From Fenollaria timonensis (GTDB taxonomy: Bacteria; Bacillota; Clostridia; Tissierellales; Peptoniphilaceae), in assembly GCF_001457835.1 (NCBI RefSeq), contig NZ_LN898229.1, positions 426,082-490,081 of the forward strand: a stretch of DNA of 64,000 bases, written 5' to 3'. The notes under the pieces are model-generated. The model saw nothing but the letters and a program-made list of their open reading frames with translations. It made no database searches and was not told where the DNA came from. The stretch's first letter is position 1. Every line of letters starts with the position of its first letter. This document shows positions 16,677-26,068 of this stretch, one piece after another. A program made the translations under genes and the position numbers.

Positions 16677-17513
16677 CTAATCCTCCGTGATTAAGTCTGT
16701 AAGCCTTGTTAGGTCGTCGTCTGTGTAATAATCGATGGTAATGGAGCCGCCGCGCTTTGTGTGCTTGATGGAAACTTTTGTTGATAAAAATTCCTCAAGT
16801 CTCTCGCGAATGTCTTTAATGTAGATGTCTTCTGGCTTTGCCTTCTTTGGCTTACGTGTTCTTTCCTCTGTGTGCCTAACTGTTAGGCCTGCGTCTTTTA
16901 TTTTATGAGCAAGTTTTAAGCGCTCTTCTTTTGTATCAACTGATAGTATAAGTTTCGCGTGTGATACGGTGATCTCGCCATTCTTAAGCATTTCAAGTAT
17001 CTCGTCTTCTAGGGATAATAGTCTTGTCATGTTCGAGATATATGGGCGTGATTTGCCAACTGCTTTGGCGATGTCTTCTTGCCTTAGTCCGTACTTTTCC
17101 TTTAATTTTAAATAAGCAATGGCCTCGTCGTATGGGTTTAGGTCCTCTCTTTGAACGTTTTCAACGAGTTGAAGCTTATCGACTTCTTCGTCTTCATAGT
17201 CTCTGACGATGGCTGGGATCATGGTCCTGCCAAGCTTTTTAAAGGCTCTGTAACGTCTTTCACCGGCTATGATCTGATATTTGCCTTTCTCCATTGGCCT
17301 GACTACTATTGGCTGAAGTAGGCCATTCTTCTCTATGGACTCTGCCAGCTCTTTGATGGTATCTTCCTTAAAGGACTGACGTGGCTGTGCTTCTGTTGGC
17401 ACGACCATTGCCATTTCCAAATCCATAAGCTCGTTTTTGGACTTTTCCGTGATTTCTGTGATGCTTTCAACGCCTAGGAGGCTGCCTAGGCCCTTGCCAA
17501 GTTTCTTCGCCAT
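16677..17513 (-). CDS. parB: ParB/Spo0J chromosome partition protein
   Basis: A 278-residue ParB. The N-terminal CTP-binding domain carries QPRQSF, NGLLQPIVVRP and the GERRYRA box; the central helix-turn-helix (YGLRQEDIAKAVGKSRPYISNMTRLL) binds parS; the C-terminal dimerisation domain follows a basic linker. It loads on the parS sites found here at 18517, 18563 and 21047 and helps segregate the origin region. It lies 4 bp from parA and precedes the PhzF-like gene in one operon. Confidence 0.95.
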   Translation of the reverse strand: MAKKLGKGLGSLLGVESITEITEKSKNELMDLEMAMVVPTEAQPRQSFKEDTIKELAESIEKNGLLQPIVVRPMEKGKYQIIAGERRYRAFKKLGRTMIPAIVRDYEDEEVDKLQLVENVQREDLNPYDEAIAYLKLKEKYGLRQEDIAKAVGKSRPYISNMTRLLSLEDEILEMLKNGEITVSHAKLILSVDTKEERLKLAHKIKDAGLTVRHTEERTRKPKKAKPEDIYIKDIRERLEEFLSTKVSIKHTKRGGSITIDYYTDDDLTRLTDLITED

Positions 17514-17517
17514 ATAA

Positions 17518-18288
17518 TCACCTTCCTTGCTTTTGTAAAAATTCTTCGGCTAGATTCATGTAATTTTCGGCTCCTTTTGAGGCTTTGTCGTACTCGAATA
17601 TGCTCATCGAGTAGCTAGGCGCCTCTGCAAGACGTATGTTGCGGTTAATGACCGCTGTGTAGAGCTTCGCGCCAAAGAAGTTTTGAACTTCGGAGAAGAC
17701 TTCGGTGTGAAGATTATTTCTCGCGTCGAACATGGTGATCAGAACGCCTTCGATTGTAAGGGTCTGATTGTAATTTTCTTTGACTAGCTCTATGGTCCTA
17801 ATGAGTTTCGAAACGCCTTCAAGTGCGTAGTACTCGGCCTGTATCGGGATGATGACTGAGTTTGCGGCTGCGAGGCTCATGATTGAAAGGATGCCAAGTG
17901 ACGGCGGCGAGTCGATGAAGATGAAGTCATAATCACCTTTGATCTCGTCCAAACGGCGCTTTAAGATCTCTTTCCAATCGCCTTTTTGTGCAAGCTCTAT
18001 CTCAAGGCCTGCGATGTCTGTCGATGAGTCGATGACGTGGAGCTTATCTAGCTTAGTCGGCTTTATTAGTGATCTGATGTCTTTTTTATCGTCTGTAAGA
18101 AGCGTGTATGTGGACGAAGCCGCCTCACTGTAGTCCTCAAGCAGACCACTCGATAGGTTTGACTGAGCATCCATATCGACGCACAAGACCCTCTGACCAA
18201 GCTTTGCAAGCGCATAGCTTAGGTTGATGGCTGTCGTTGTTTTGCCGACGCCGCCTTTTTGATTAAATATGACAATAGTTTTGGACAT
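17518..18288 (-). CDS. parA: ParA/Soj partition ATPase
   Basis: A 256-residue ParA-type ATPase with the deviant Walker A KGGVGKTT near residue 11, Walker A' DMDAQSNLSSGL and Walker B FIFIDSPPSLG. It positions origin-bound ParB on the nucleoid and in Firmicutes also modulates DnaA. It is the first gene of the parA-parB-PhzF operon, with a promoter and ribosome site GAGGTG directly upstream. Confidence 0.95.
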   Translation of the reverse strand: MSKTIVIFNQKGGVGKTTTAINLSYALAKLGQRVLCVDMDAQSNLSSGLLEDYSEAASSTYTLLTDDKKDIRSLIKPTKLDKLHVIDSSTDIAGLEIELAQKGDWKEILKRRLDEIKGDYDFIFIDSPPSLGILSIMSLAAANSVIIPIQAEYYALEGVSKLIRTIELVKENYNQTLTIEGVLITMFDARNNLHTEVFSEVQNFFGAKLYTAVINRNIRLAEAPSYSMSIFEYDKASKGAENYMNLAEEFLQKQGR

Positions 18289-18306
18289 GAAATCACCTCT
18301 AAGTTA

Positions 18307-18335
18307 ATAATAGCACATTTGTGAAGAAATATCAA
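18307..18335 (-). promoter_or_regulatory. parAB promoter
   Basis: On the minus strand TTGATA (18330-18335), 17-bp spacer, TATTAT (18307-18312), then GAGGTGATTTC before the ATG. Confidence 0.75.
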
Positions 18336-18349
18336 TAGTGGTTTTGGAC

Positions 18350-18483
18350 AAGTCAATTCTGTGAAAATTTCGCCTAGAACTCGAACGCCCTCGTCACAGC
18401 TCCAATGTACTACTTGTACTATTTCGCTGTGAGCTCGTTCTTATCTTCGTCCTATGCATAAATTTTTCCGACGAATTGATCTT
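18350..18483. repeat. Long imperfect inverted repeat
   Basis: The outer arms AAGTCAATTC...AAAATTT (18350-18370) and AAATTTTT...GAATTGATCTT (18459-18483) pair imperfectly, and the inner arms TCACAGC (18394-18400) and GCTGTGA (18426-18432) pair perfectly. The 134-bp unit resembles a small MITE or a folded RNA. It lies between the parAB promoter and the parS sites. Confidence 0.55.
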
Positions 18484-18516
18484 GTCTTATGGGGTGCGGT
18501 GAGTTTTTAAGAGAAA

Positions 18517-18532
18517 TGTTCCACGTGAAACA
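18517..18532. promoter_or_regulatory. parS site 1
   Basis: TGTTCCACGTGAAACA, one change from the canonical Firmicutes parS TGTTTCACGTGAAACA. Binding site of ParB. Confidence 0.95.
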
Positions 18533-18562
18533 TTTTTGTGTAAATGGTTTTGTGACGATAGA

Positions 18563-18578
18563 TGTTCCACGTGGAACA
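18563..18578. promoter_or_regulatory. parS site 2
   Basis: TGTTCCACGTGGAACA, a perfect palindrome and a common parS variant, 46 bp from parS site 1. Confidence 0.95.
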
Positions 18579-18601
18579 TATTTAGAGTCGAAACAAAAAA
18601 A

Positions 18602-18617
18602 GAGACCCGCAGGTCTC
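18602..18617 (-). terminator. Terminator of the DUF4097-like lipoprotein gene
   Basis: On the minus strand GAGACC, short loop, GGGTCTC and seven T. Confidence 0.85.
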
Positions 18618-18636
18618 AATTTGCACATGTAATTAA

Positions 18637-19587
18637 CTACTTTATAGTAATATCTCCATTACTAGTCCCTATTTCACCAATTAGCGTGTGCTCAGAATCA
18701 TTATTAGCTTCAATTTTACTTAATTCACCACTTGCTTCGTCAAGTTTATATTTGCCCTCATTAATATTAGCTTTGCAATTAATACTGTCAAGGCCTAATA
18801 AGTTCAGCTTTATATCATTTTCTACGTTTGATAAGTCAATATTTATTGGGCCATTACTATTGCCCAAAATCATTTTCTCAGCAAAGTTAGAAACATCATT
18901 TACTTCTATAGAACCATTGCTTGTATTGCCTTCTAAATTAACGAATTCTGTGTTATTCAAGGCAATCTCTGAGTTTGATGTATTTATAACTATGTCAGTA
19001 AAATTCGAATCTTTTAAATCAACCGAGCCATTACTTATATTAATATCAGAATTAGCAATCTTAGACTCTTTCATATTTAATGTGCCATTGCGTGTATCTA
19101 AGTAAAACTCATCGCAATTGAAAGAGTTAATAACAATCTCATCATTACTTGTGTCTATATTAACTTTTGCAAAATCTTGCTCAGGCACTAAAACTTTTAG
19201 ATTGACAATAAAGTCGTTAGTTTTGTATTTTTCACGATTTGCTTTGATACTTGCAAGTTTATCATCCACATGGCATTTTATAAATTCATAGTTTTCTGAT
19301 ATATCTTTTTTGTCAGTATAATGTACTTCACCATAGACTTCAAGTTGATCTGAGTTTGATGGAAGCACCTCTACATTTCCACAATCATTGCTAATTTCTA
19401 AATCATACTTTGTATTCTTGTCTAAATCAAACTTAAACGTCACTGACTTTTTATTCTTAAACTTACTGTAATCACTTTTAGTAAAGCCTGTGTCTATGTC
19501 GCCTCTTTTAATAGTTATTTGAGCACATCCTACGCTAAAAGTCATCAATAAACAAAGTATAAGAACTATGTAAAATTTCTTTTTCAT
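18637..19587 (-). CDS. DUF4097-like beta-solenoid lipoprotein
   Basis: A 316-residue lipoprotein. The signal peptide (KKKFYIVLILCLLMTF) ends in the lipobox SVGC, so the protein should be anchored to the outer face of the membrane. The body is a repetitive beta-helix typical of DUF4097/adhesin-like families, with repeated SNG/SN turns (DTSNDEIVINSF, NISNGSVDLKDS, NTSNSEIALNNT, NTSNGSIEVNDV). I start at ATG 19587, which has GGGAGG 6 bp upstream; an ATG at 19602 lies within that ribosome site. Function unknown, possibly envelope-stress related as in LiaG-like proteins. Confidence 0.8.
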   Translation of the reverse strand: MKKKFYIVLILCLLMTFSVGCAQITIKRGDIDTGFTKSDYSKFKNKKSVTFKFDLDKNTKYDLEISNDCGNVEVLPSNSDQLEVYGEVHYTDKKDISENYEFIKCHVDDKLASIKANREKYKTNDFIVNLKVLVPEQDFAKVNIDTSNDEIVINSFNCDEFYLDTRNGTLNMKESKIANSDINISNGSVDLKDSNFTDIVINTSNSEIALNNTEFVNLEGNTSNGSIEVNDVSNFAEKMILGNSNGPINIDLSNVENDIKLNLLGLDSINCKANINEGKYKLDEASGELSKIEANNDSEHTLIGEIGTSNGDITIK

Positions 19588-19776
19588 AACAAATCCTCCC
19601 ATATATATATTTGCTATTTATTATTTTTAATATTGTACCCAATTAAAGTAGTTTTTAAACGTTTTTTGTATTCTTTTTATTTATACTAAAAGGGCTTAAG
19701 ATAGTATAATATCTATATTAAAAGAAGGGAAGATAGATTTTGACGGCTGTGCTAGTAAATCAGGTTTCGTAAAAAA

Positions 19777-19801
19777 AGAGACCATATCAAATATGATCTC
19801 T
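19777..19801 (-). terminator. Terminator of the small lipoprotein gene
   Basis: AGAGAxxATAT and ATATxxTCTCT arms with a run of T on the minus strand. The remaining 19588-19776 holds only the promoter region of the DUF4097-like gene and a TATAAT-like word. Confidence 0.75.
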
Positions 19802-19820
19802 TATATAATCATTCTCTTGA

Positions 19821-20189
19821 CTACTTAGTAGGTCCGCTTCTAACAACACATATAGAACCATCTGGGTAGGTAGTCTTTTCATAATGTTCAGTCTTTATTT
19901 GTGGTTCTAGGTCTCTGTACTTAGGGTTAATTGAATCCCATAGCTCGCCATTTTGTAATTTTAGTATTAGTTTATCTGCTGTTTCTTCATCAACATCGTT
20001 CTTTAGTAGATTCTCTTTTACTTGGTCTAGTTCTTCTTGCGGTATATCTTGTGGGCCAGCACTAAAATTATCTAAGTCTGCTAAATCAAACTCACTTGCT
20101 TCTTCTGCTTCTTCAGTTGTCTTTGCGCATCCTACGCTAAACGGCATTACTAAACAAAGCGCAAGTACTAAAAATAATCTCTTTTTCAT
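19821..20189 (-). CDS. Small lipoprotein
   Basis: A 122-residue lipoprotein starting at the ATG behind AAGGAGATG. The signal peptide (KKRLFLVLALCLVMPF, lipobox SVGC) is clearly related to that of the neighbouring DUF4097-like lipoprotein, although the mature parts differ; this suggests a signal-peptide duplication. The mature protein is acidic (TTEEAEEASEFDLADLDN) and has no recognised domain. It has its own terminator. Confidence 0.75.
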   Translation of the reverse strand: MKKRLFLVLALCLVMPFSVGCAKTTEEAEEASEFDLADLDNFSAGPQDIPQEELDQVKENLLKNDVDEETADKLILKLQNGELWDSINPKYRDLEPQIKTEHYEKTTYPDGSICVVRSGPTK

Positions 20190-20329
20190 AATTACATCTC
20201 CTTCATATTGTTCATAAGTCTTCATTATTAATATACTCAAATAAAGCAGTTCTTATTCAGCTTTGGTATTTCAATTATTTATACTAAGGCACTACATTTA
20301 TAAAATAATGAATACTATCTTTCTTCTTT

Positions 20330-21031
20330 TTATATGATCGGCTTTGTTTTAGGAAGATTTTTACCCCTTGGGTATTTCTTTGGAGTCGGTTTTATTTTTT
20401 TCACAATCACTATTGATCTATCAAACTCATCAAATAATCTATATTTGTGCACATCCACAATTTCTCCACCCATTGCTGCTATAGCCTTTTTCGCCTCGGC
20501 TGCTTCTTCATCTATATCGCCACTCTTCATTGAAAGCATATAGCCGCCGACCTTAACAAAACCGAGCATATACTCTGTAAGTGTAGCTAGGCGAGCGACT
20601 GCTCTTGATATGGCAACGTCATAGGTCTCTCTATGCGCTGCGACGTGAGCAAGGTCTTCGCTCCTTGCGTGAACTGTCTCTATGTCCTTTAAGCCCAAAT
20701 CCATAATCACTTCGTCCAAAAATTTTAATCTCTTCAATAAACTGTCGTTGAGTAAAATTTCTTTCTCTGGAGCGAGTATCTTCAGAACTACGCCAGGGAA
20801 GCCGGCGCCAGTGCCGACGTCTATGATCTTCTTTGCATCTCTTAGCTCAGGCAGTGTAAGAGGGTAGGCGCTGTCGGTGAAATGGAGCCTGTCGACCTCG
20901 TCTGACTCGGTGATGCCGGTTAGGTTCATTACTTTATTTTTCTCCACGAGCAAGTCCTTGAAGCGTTCAAGCTCAGCAATTTGCTTCTCCGTAGCATTTA
21001 TATTAATCTCGTTCAAATAATCTTTCAGCAT
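20330..21031 (-). CDS. rsmG: 16S rRNA m7G527 methyltransferase RsmG
   Basis: A 233-residue GidB/RsmG protein. The SAM-binding loop is KIIDVGTGAGFPGV (near residue 68) and the family blocks MNLTGI and ISRAVARLATLTEY are present. It methylates G527 of 16S rRNA. The position in the mnmE-mnmG-rsmG-par cluster is standard, but here a metallophosphoesterase gene separates it from mnmG. A parS site lies just upstream of its start. Confidence 0.95.
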   Translation of the reverse strand: MLKDYLNEININATEKQIAELERFKDLLVEKNKVMNLTGITESDEVDRLHFTDSAYPLTLPELRDAKKIIDVGTGAGFPGVVLKILAPEKEILLNDSLLKRLKFLDEVIMDLGLKDIETVHARSEDLAHVAAHRETYDVAISRAVARLATLTEYMLGFVKVGGYMLSMKSGDIDEEAAEAKKAIAAMGGEIVDVHKYRLFDEFDRSIVIVKKIKPTPKKYPRGKNLPKTKPII

Positions 21032-21046
21032 ATTTATCCTTTCAAA

Positions 21047-21062
21047 TGTTCCACGTGGAACA
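21047..21062. promoter_or_regulatory. parS site 3
   Basis: TGTTCCACGTGGAACA between the rsmG start and the metallophosphoesterase stop; identical to parS site 2. Confidence 0.95.
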
Positions 21063-21860
21063 TTATTTTCTTAAGTGTAGTAAAACTATCTCGGGCGGGT
21101 TGTTTAGCCGCGGCACGAGCTTTAGTCCGCGCGCGAGGCCTCTCGAAACGACCTCGTATCTGCCGTTCACCTCATATACGCCGCCAGCGTACTTTGGAAA
21201 TATTCCTTGGTTTGGCGCAAAAACTCCGTTATTTATAGGAGGTAGGCGCCACTGACCGCCATGTGCGTGGCCTGCGATAATCAAATCAGCATTTAAGCCC
21301 TTAAACTGATCCTTCGTAAGTGGCTTGTGCGAGAGAACGATGCGATAATCATTAAAATCCGTATCCGCATCGAGCCTCTTAGCCACGTGCGCCGCGTAAT
21401 CCTTCATGCGCCAAGGGTGCCTGTCTCTGAAGCCCCAAATTTCTATTTGCTTATCGTCTGCTTTGTAAATGGCCTTGCCATCGTCCAAGACTGTGATTCC
21501 CATGGAAGTGAGCTTATTCATGTGCTGCTCAGCCTTGCCGGATATGATCTCGTTATTGCCTAGGATGTAGTAGCACTTATATTTCGTGATGCCATCCACA
21601 AACTCATAGCCTTTTTTGTCGTCGACCTTGTCATCAAATATATCGCCCGGCATTAGGATCTCGTCAAAGGGGAGTGCGTCCACTATATCAAGTAGCTCTC
21701 TTTGTCCTTCGCCGAAGTCCATCGAGTGCAAATCCGATAATATAAGGAGATCCATATCCATGGGCGCTTTTACTGTGTACTCGCTCACCACTAATTTTTT
21801 CTTCCACATGAGTAGGGCGAGTGCCATTAGCGCGGCGATGCCAATTATTACATAAATCAT
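21063..21860 (-). CDS. Membrane-anchored metallophosphoesterase
   Basis: A 265-residue calcineurin-like phosphoesterase of the YkuE/YaeI type. One N-terminal membrane segment ([17 protein letters not shown]) is followed by the metal motifs: DLHSMD, GDIFDD, LGNNE, a histidine in SHKP, and GHAHGGQ. Some relatives hydrolyse lipid A precursors or pyrophosphates, but the substrate here cannot be inferred. Its start overlaps the mnmG stop by 4 bp, so it is translationally coupled to mnmG. Confidence 0.85.
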   Translation of the reverse strand: MIYVIIGIAALMALALLMWKKKLVVSEYTVKAPMDMDLLILSDLHSMDFGEGQRELLDIVDALPFDEILMPGDIFDDKVDDKKGYEFVDGITKYKCYYILGNNEIISGKAEQHMNKLTSMGITVLDDGKAIYKADDKQIEIWGFRDRHPWRMKDYAAHVAKRLDADTDFNDYRIVLSHKPLTKDQFKGLNADLIIAGHAHGGQWRLPPINNGVFAPNQGIFPKYAGGVYEVNGRYEVVSRGLARGLKLVPRLNNPPEIVLLHLRK

Positions 21861-23749
21861 TTGCGTTTATTTACTTCCATATATATGATGATGTTGTTTA
21901 TGTCAGCTGGGGTAACGCCGCTTATTCTCGAGGCTTGGCCAAGGTTTGACGGTCTAAACTTTTCGAGCTTTTCCTTGGCTTCGGTCTTTAGGCCCTTAAC
22001 TAGGCTATAATCAAAGTCCTTAAGAGAGCGTTCCTCCATCTTTAAAAAGTTCTCTATCTCTTTATTTTGCTTCTTGATGTAGCCGTCGTACTTGACAATA
22101 GTCTCGAGCTCAAGTATTTCGTCCGGCTTATCCATTGATAAATCCATAAACTTAGCGAGATCGCTATAATGTATCTCTGGGCGGCGAAGGAGCTCCTCTA
22201 GTGTGACAGCTGTCTTTAGTCCAGTCGTTCCAAGGCCTTCAAGGTAAGCATTTGTCTCTTCCTTTGGGCCAATGGACTTCGATTTCAATTTTTCAAGCTC
22301 GCCCTCGATGCGATTCTTCTTCTCAAGCATGCGATTATAACGCTCTTCGCTCGCAAGACCTATCCTATAAGCATAGTCAGTGAGCCTCATATCAGCGTTG
22401 TCCTGACGTAGGCTTAGTCTATATTCACAGCGGCTCGTCATCATACGATACGGTTCGTTTGTGCCTTTCGTAACAAGGTCATCGATCAGAACGCCGATGT
22501 AGCCCTCGCTACGCTTGATAATGAAAGGCTCCTTGCCCTCAAGCTTTAAGTAGCAGTTGATGCCTGCCATAATGCCTTGCGCAGCGGCCTCTTCGTAGCC
22601 CGATGAACCATTGATTTGGCCTGCGAAAAATAAATTCTCATGCTTTTTGGACTCAAGGCTAAGCTTTAGGGAAGTGGGATCGATCGCGTCATACTCAATC
22701 GCGTAGGCGCTCCTCATAATCTCGGAGTGCTCCAAACCCTCTATCATCCTATACATCTCGACTTGCATCTCCTCAGGAAGCGCCGTCGAAACGCCTTGGA
22801 TGTACATTTCATCAGTATCCGTGCCCTCTGGCTCGATGAAAACTTGGTGCTGATCCTTGTCCTTGAAACGCAAGACTTTATCCTCTATACTTGGGCAATA
22901 GCGCGGTCCTTCGCCAGTTATGTCGCCAAGCGTCCTCGCCGAACGATCTATGTGCGCCAAAATGTATTCGTGCATTGGCTTGGTAGTGTAAGTTAGGTAG
23001 CAAACAGCCTGATCTTTGCGAATGGCTTCCGCCTCATTCATAAATGAGAAGGGAACTATGCTTTTGTCACCCTCTTGTACATCCATCTTTGACGTGTCGA
23101 TGCTGCGGCGATGGACTCTAGCTGGCGTTCCTGTCTTCATTCTTCTTAGCTCAATGCCATGCTCATTTAAGGAAGCCGATAGATAGCGAGCAGGGAAGCG
23201 GCCATCGGGGCCCGATTCGTAATTTAGCTCGCCCTCAAATATTCTTCCTTTAAGGTAGGTGCCTGTCGCCAAAATGACCGCCTTCGCCTCAAGTACAGCG
23301 CCTGTAGTCATGCGGACGCCAGTGGCTCTACCATTATCATCAAAAATGACTTCGTCTACTTCGCCCTGAATTATGGTAAGGTTCGGCTCGTTTTCAAGTG
23401 TCTTCTTCATCTCGCGGTGGTAGGCCTGCTTATCTGCCTGAACGCGCAAAGAGTGCACAGCTGGGCCTTTTGAGGTGTTCAGCATACGCGACTGAATGTA
23501 AGTTTTGTCGATGTTTTTCGCCATCTCGCCACCAAGCGCGTCGACCTCACGAACGAGATGACCCTTGCCAGTGCCGCCAATGTTAGGATTGCAGCTCATC
23601 GCAGCGATTGCGTCTAAGCTGATGGTGATGACAGCAGTTTTCTTGCCAAGGCGGGCAAGTGCTAGTGCCGCCTCGCAGCCAGCGTGTCCAGCGCCTACTA
23701 CGACTGCATCAAACGTACCTCTAATATATGTTTTTTCTCTTCTTTGCAT
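21857..23749 (-). CDS. mnmG: tRNA U34 carboxymethylaminomethyl enzyme MnmG
   Basis: A 630-residue GidA/MnmG. The FAD-binding motif [14 protein letters not shown] is at the N-terminus, with [16 protein letters not shown], and the GYEEAAAQG region is near residue 390. With MnmE it installs cmnm5 on tRNA wobble uridine. Full length; the mnmE stop is 18 bp upstream. Confidence 0.97.
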   Translation of the reverse strand: MQRREKTYIRGTFDAVVVGAGHAGCEAALALARLGKKTAVITISLDAIAAMSCNPNIGGTGKGHLVREVDALGGEMAKNIDKTYIQSRMLNTSKGPAVHSLRVQADKQAYHREMKKTLENEPNLTIIQGEVDEVIFDDNGRATGVRMTTGAVLEAKAVILATGTYLKGRIFEGELNYESGPDGRFPARYLSASLNEHGIELRRMKTGTPARVHRRSIDTSKMDVQEGDKSIVPFSFMNEAEAIRKDQAVCYLTYTTKPMHEYILAHIDRSARTLGDITGEGPRYCPSIEDKVLRFKDKDQHQVFIEPEGTDTDEMYIQGVSTALPEEMQVEMYRMIEGLEHSEIMRSAYAIEYDAIDPTSLKLSLESKKHENLFFAGQINGSSGYEEAAAQGIMAGINCYLKLEGKEPFIIKRSEGYIGVLIDDLVTKGTNEPYRMMTSRCEYRLSLRQDNADMRLTDYAYRIGLASEERYNRMLEKKNRIEGELEKLKSKSIGPKEETNAYLEGLGTTGLKTAVTLEELLRRPEIHYSDLAKFMDLSMDKPDEILELETIVKYDGYIKKQNKEIENFLKMEERSLKDFDYSLVKGLKTEAKEKLEKFRPSNLGQASRISGVTPADINNIIIYMEVNKRK

Positions 23750-23767
23750 AAAATCACTTCCTTTAGT

Positions 23768-25123
23768 CTATTTGCCGATGCAAAAGTTTTGGAATATCTT
23801 ATCAAGTATCTCACTGTCGAGCTTCTCGCCAAGTATTTCAAGAAGGCTATCGAGAGCGGCTCTGATGTTGACTATGAGTAGATCGTAGACTTGTTTGTGC
23901 TCTGCATCGTTTAGTGCCTCGCTTATGGCTGAGTGCGCCTTATTAAGTAGATCCATCTCTCTGATATTGGCGTAAACAAGATCATCTTGGCTAATATCGC
24001 CCGCTAAGAACATATCCTTAATCATGTCCTTCAGCGCTTCGAAGCCTTCGCCCGTCTTTAGGCTCGTTAAAATGTATTTTGCGCCTTGCTCGAAATGGTC
24101 TAGGTACTCGCCATTCTCGCCTTCGTCTACCTTATTTAATATATATATATGTTTTTTATCTTGAACCATGTTAATGATCTCTTTATCGCCGTCCGTCATT
24201 GGCTTTGAATAATCAAAAACCGCTAGAACGAGGTCTGCATCCTTGATTGCCTTCTTCGATATGGCGACGCCCATGCGCTCAATCTCGTCCGATGCCTCAC
24301 GAATGCCAGCCGTATCCATAAGTTTAAGGCTGATGCCCTCAAGATCGATGTACTCGGTGATCATGTCACGAGTAGTACCCTCGATATTTGAGACGATGGC
24401 AGTTTCTTCGCGGGTAAATGTGTTTAGAAGCGAGGATTTACCTACGTTTGGTACGCCGACGATTGACGTTTTGATGCCGTCCTTAATAAGCGTCGATGTC
24501 GATGCGCGCCTAATGTGCTCAGCTAAGCTATTTTTCACATCTGTCAATGTATTCGTAATGCGTTCGTAGCTAATTTCTTCTATGTCTTCTTCTGGATAGT
24601 CGATAGAGACCTCGATATTTGCAATGAGCATCTTAAGGCTATCTGCAAGGCCATTAATAAAGTCACGAACTGATCCATCAAAGGCTTTTAGAGACAGATT
24701 GTAACTCATATCGGTCTTGGCGTTGATCATGTCAGCGACGGCCTCAGCCTGTGTGATGTCGATTCTGCCGCCAATAAAGGCCTTCTTCGTAAATTCGCCG
24801 CGCTCAGCAAGTTCCGCGCCATTTTTTAGTAAGAGGTTAAGTATCCTTCTTTGACTAATTACACTGCCGTGCGAATAAATCTCGACCATATCCTCTGTAG
24901 TGTAGGTATTTGGCGCCTTCATAAAGCATATTAGGACTTCGTCGACAAAGTCATCCCCGTCGTAGATCCTTCCGAAGTACATGTATTTATTTTTAAAATC
25001 ATCTTTGCCGCTTGCCGAGCGAAAAATTTTCTTCGCAATAGCAAAACTATTTGCCCCGCTCATCCTGATGATGGCGATGGCACCCGGCTGCATAGCAGTT
25101 GATATTGCACAAATCGTTCTCAT
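23768..25123 (-). CDS. mnmE: tRNA modification GTPase MnmE
   Basis: A 451-residue TrmE/MnmE. The N-terminal folate-binding domain (CAISTAMQPGAIAIIRMSG), G1 GVPNVGKSSLLN, G2/G3 EGTTRDMITEYI and DTAGIRE, G4 NKVD and the C-terminal CIGK are all present. I start at ATG 25123, preceded by AAAGGAGAAG; upstream in-frame codons add a tail absent from the family. It partners with MnmG. Confidence 0.97.
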   Translation of the reverse strand: MRTICAISTAMQPGAIAIIRMSGANSFAIAKKIFRSASGKDDFKNKYMYFGRIYDGDDFVDEVLICFMKAPNTYTTEDMVEIYSHGSVISQRRILNLLLKNGAELAERGEFTKKAFIGGRIDITQAEAVADMINAKTDMSYNLSLKAFDGSVRDFINGLADSLKMLIANIEVSIDYPEEDIEEISYERITNTLTDVKNSLAEHIRRASTSTLIKDGIKTSIVGVPNVGKSSLLNTFTREETAIVSNIEGTTRDMITEYIDLEGISLKLMDTAGIREASDEIERMGVAISKKAIKDADLVLAVFDYSKPMTDGDKEIINMVQDKKHIYILNKVDEGENGEYLDHFEQGAKYILTSLKTGEGFEALKDMIKDMFLAGDISQDDLVYANIREMDLLNKAHSAISEALNDAEHKQVYDLLIVNIRAALDSLLEILGEKLDSEILDKIFQNFCIGK

Positions 25124-25174
25124 TTCTTCTCCTTTGTATACTATCTTTACTTTATTATGTATTTTCAATTAGGC

Positions 25175-25316
25175 TAGCATCTTTGCCATGTCTAGCAAAA
25201 TCAATATCTGTAGTAATTTGCCTTCTCTAGTAAAATCACTTTCTTAAGCAATTTCACTTCCTCTAGCATTTTCAGTCATCGTGGCTAAGCCATTCACATG
25301 GCCATTGCCATTACCA
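25175..25316. repeat. 18-bp degenerate array, locus 2 (about 8 units)
   Basis: Between the mnmE promoter region and the jag terminator, units start at 25175, 25193, 25211, 25228, 25246, 25264, 25282 and 25299, with lengths 18 or 17. The consensus of the first six is near TAGCAAWWTCACTTTCTC; the last two are TGGCTAAGCCATT-like. The units share the period, not the sequence, of the GC-rich arrays at 12428 and 49016. Confidence 0.75.
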
Positions 25317-25339
25317 TAATCATAAAGATAAATAAAAAA

Positions 25340-25356
25340 GAGGCTATAAAAGCCTC
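25340..25356 (-). terminator. Terminator of the yidC-jag operon
   Basis: GAGGC and GCCTC arms followed by six T on the minus strand. Confidence 0.85.
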
Positions 25357-25360
25357 CTAA

Positions 25361-26068
25361 TTACTTCGCTATGATACAAACTCTTCTGTGAGGCTCGTTG
25401 CCCTCAGAAAATGTTTTTACGCCTTCAATACCTGCTAAGGTTTCGTGAACGATACGTCTGTCATAGCTAGTCATGTACTCTAATGAAACCTTAGTACCAT
25501 ACTTTCTAGCCCTTTCACAACCTTGTATAGCAAGCTCTCTAACTTTCTCTTGTCTTTTCTTTCTGTAGTCGCCAACGTCGATGTAAAGCCTCTTAAACTC
25601 AGCAAGCGACTTGTTTAGCTGAATTTGCGCTATCGTGTTCATAGAATCAAGCACAGCACCCTTCTTACCGATCAATTTCGACGTGTCATCAGATGAGTCC
25701 CCATCAATCAAAACCTTGATCATATCGTCAGACTCATCAATCTTGTACGAAGCCTTTACCTCAAATAGCCTAAAGAACTCGTCCAAGAAATTTTTAAGTA
25801 TAATTATATGCTCAGCGTCACTGCCATTGCCATCGTTATGGTCTTCATGATTTTCACAGCCATGTTCATGGTCCTCATCGCTGCAATCACAGCTATTTAC
25901 ATCATCATAAGTAACCTCAATCACAGCGTCCTTTGCGCCGATACCTAAAAAACCTTTACTATCTTCATTTATTACATCAACAGTGAAGGCGTCTCTACTC
26001 ATGCCAAGTTCAGTCTCAGCCTTGATTATAGCGTCTTCAATAGTCTTCGCTTCAAATCTACTTTTCAC
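25361..26068 (-). CDS. khpB: RNA-binding protein Jag/KhpB (EloR)
   Basis: A 235-residue protein with the Jag N-terminal domain (about 1-50, KTIEDAIIKAETELG), a linker rich in Asp, His and Glu (CDCSDEDHEHGCENHEDH), a KH domain (LIGKKGAVLDSMNTIAQI) and a C-terminal R3H domain (RRIVHETLAGIEGVKT...PHRRV). It binds small RNAs and influences cell elongation. Its start overlaps the end of yidC. The His/Cys-rich linker is unusual and could bind metal. Confidence 0.95.
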   Translation of the reverse strand: MKSRFEAKTIEDAIIKAETELGMSRDAFTVDVINEDSKGFLGIGAKDAVIEVTYDDVNSCDCSDEDHEHGCENHEDHNDGNGSDAEHIIILKNFLDEFFRLFEVKASYKIDESDDMIKVLIDGDSSDDTSKLIGKKGAVLDSMNTIAQIQLNKSLAEFKRLYIDVGDYRKKRQEKVRELAIQGCERARKYGTKVSLEYMTSYDRRIVHETLAGIEGVKTFSEGNEPHRRVCIIAK

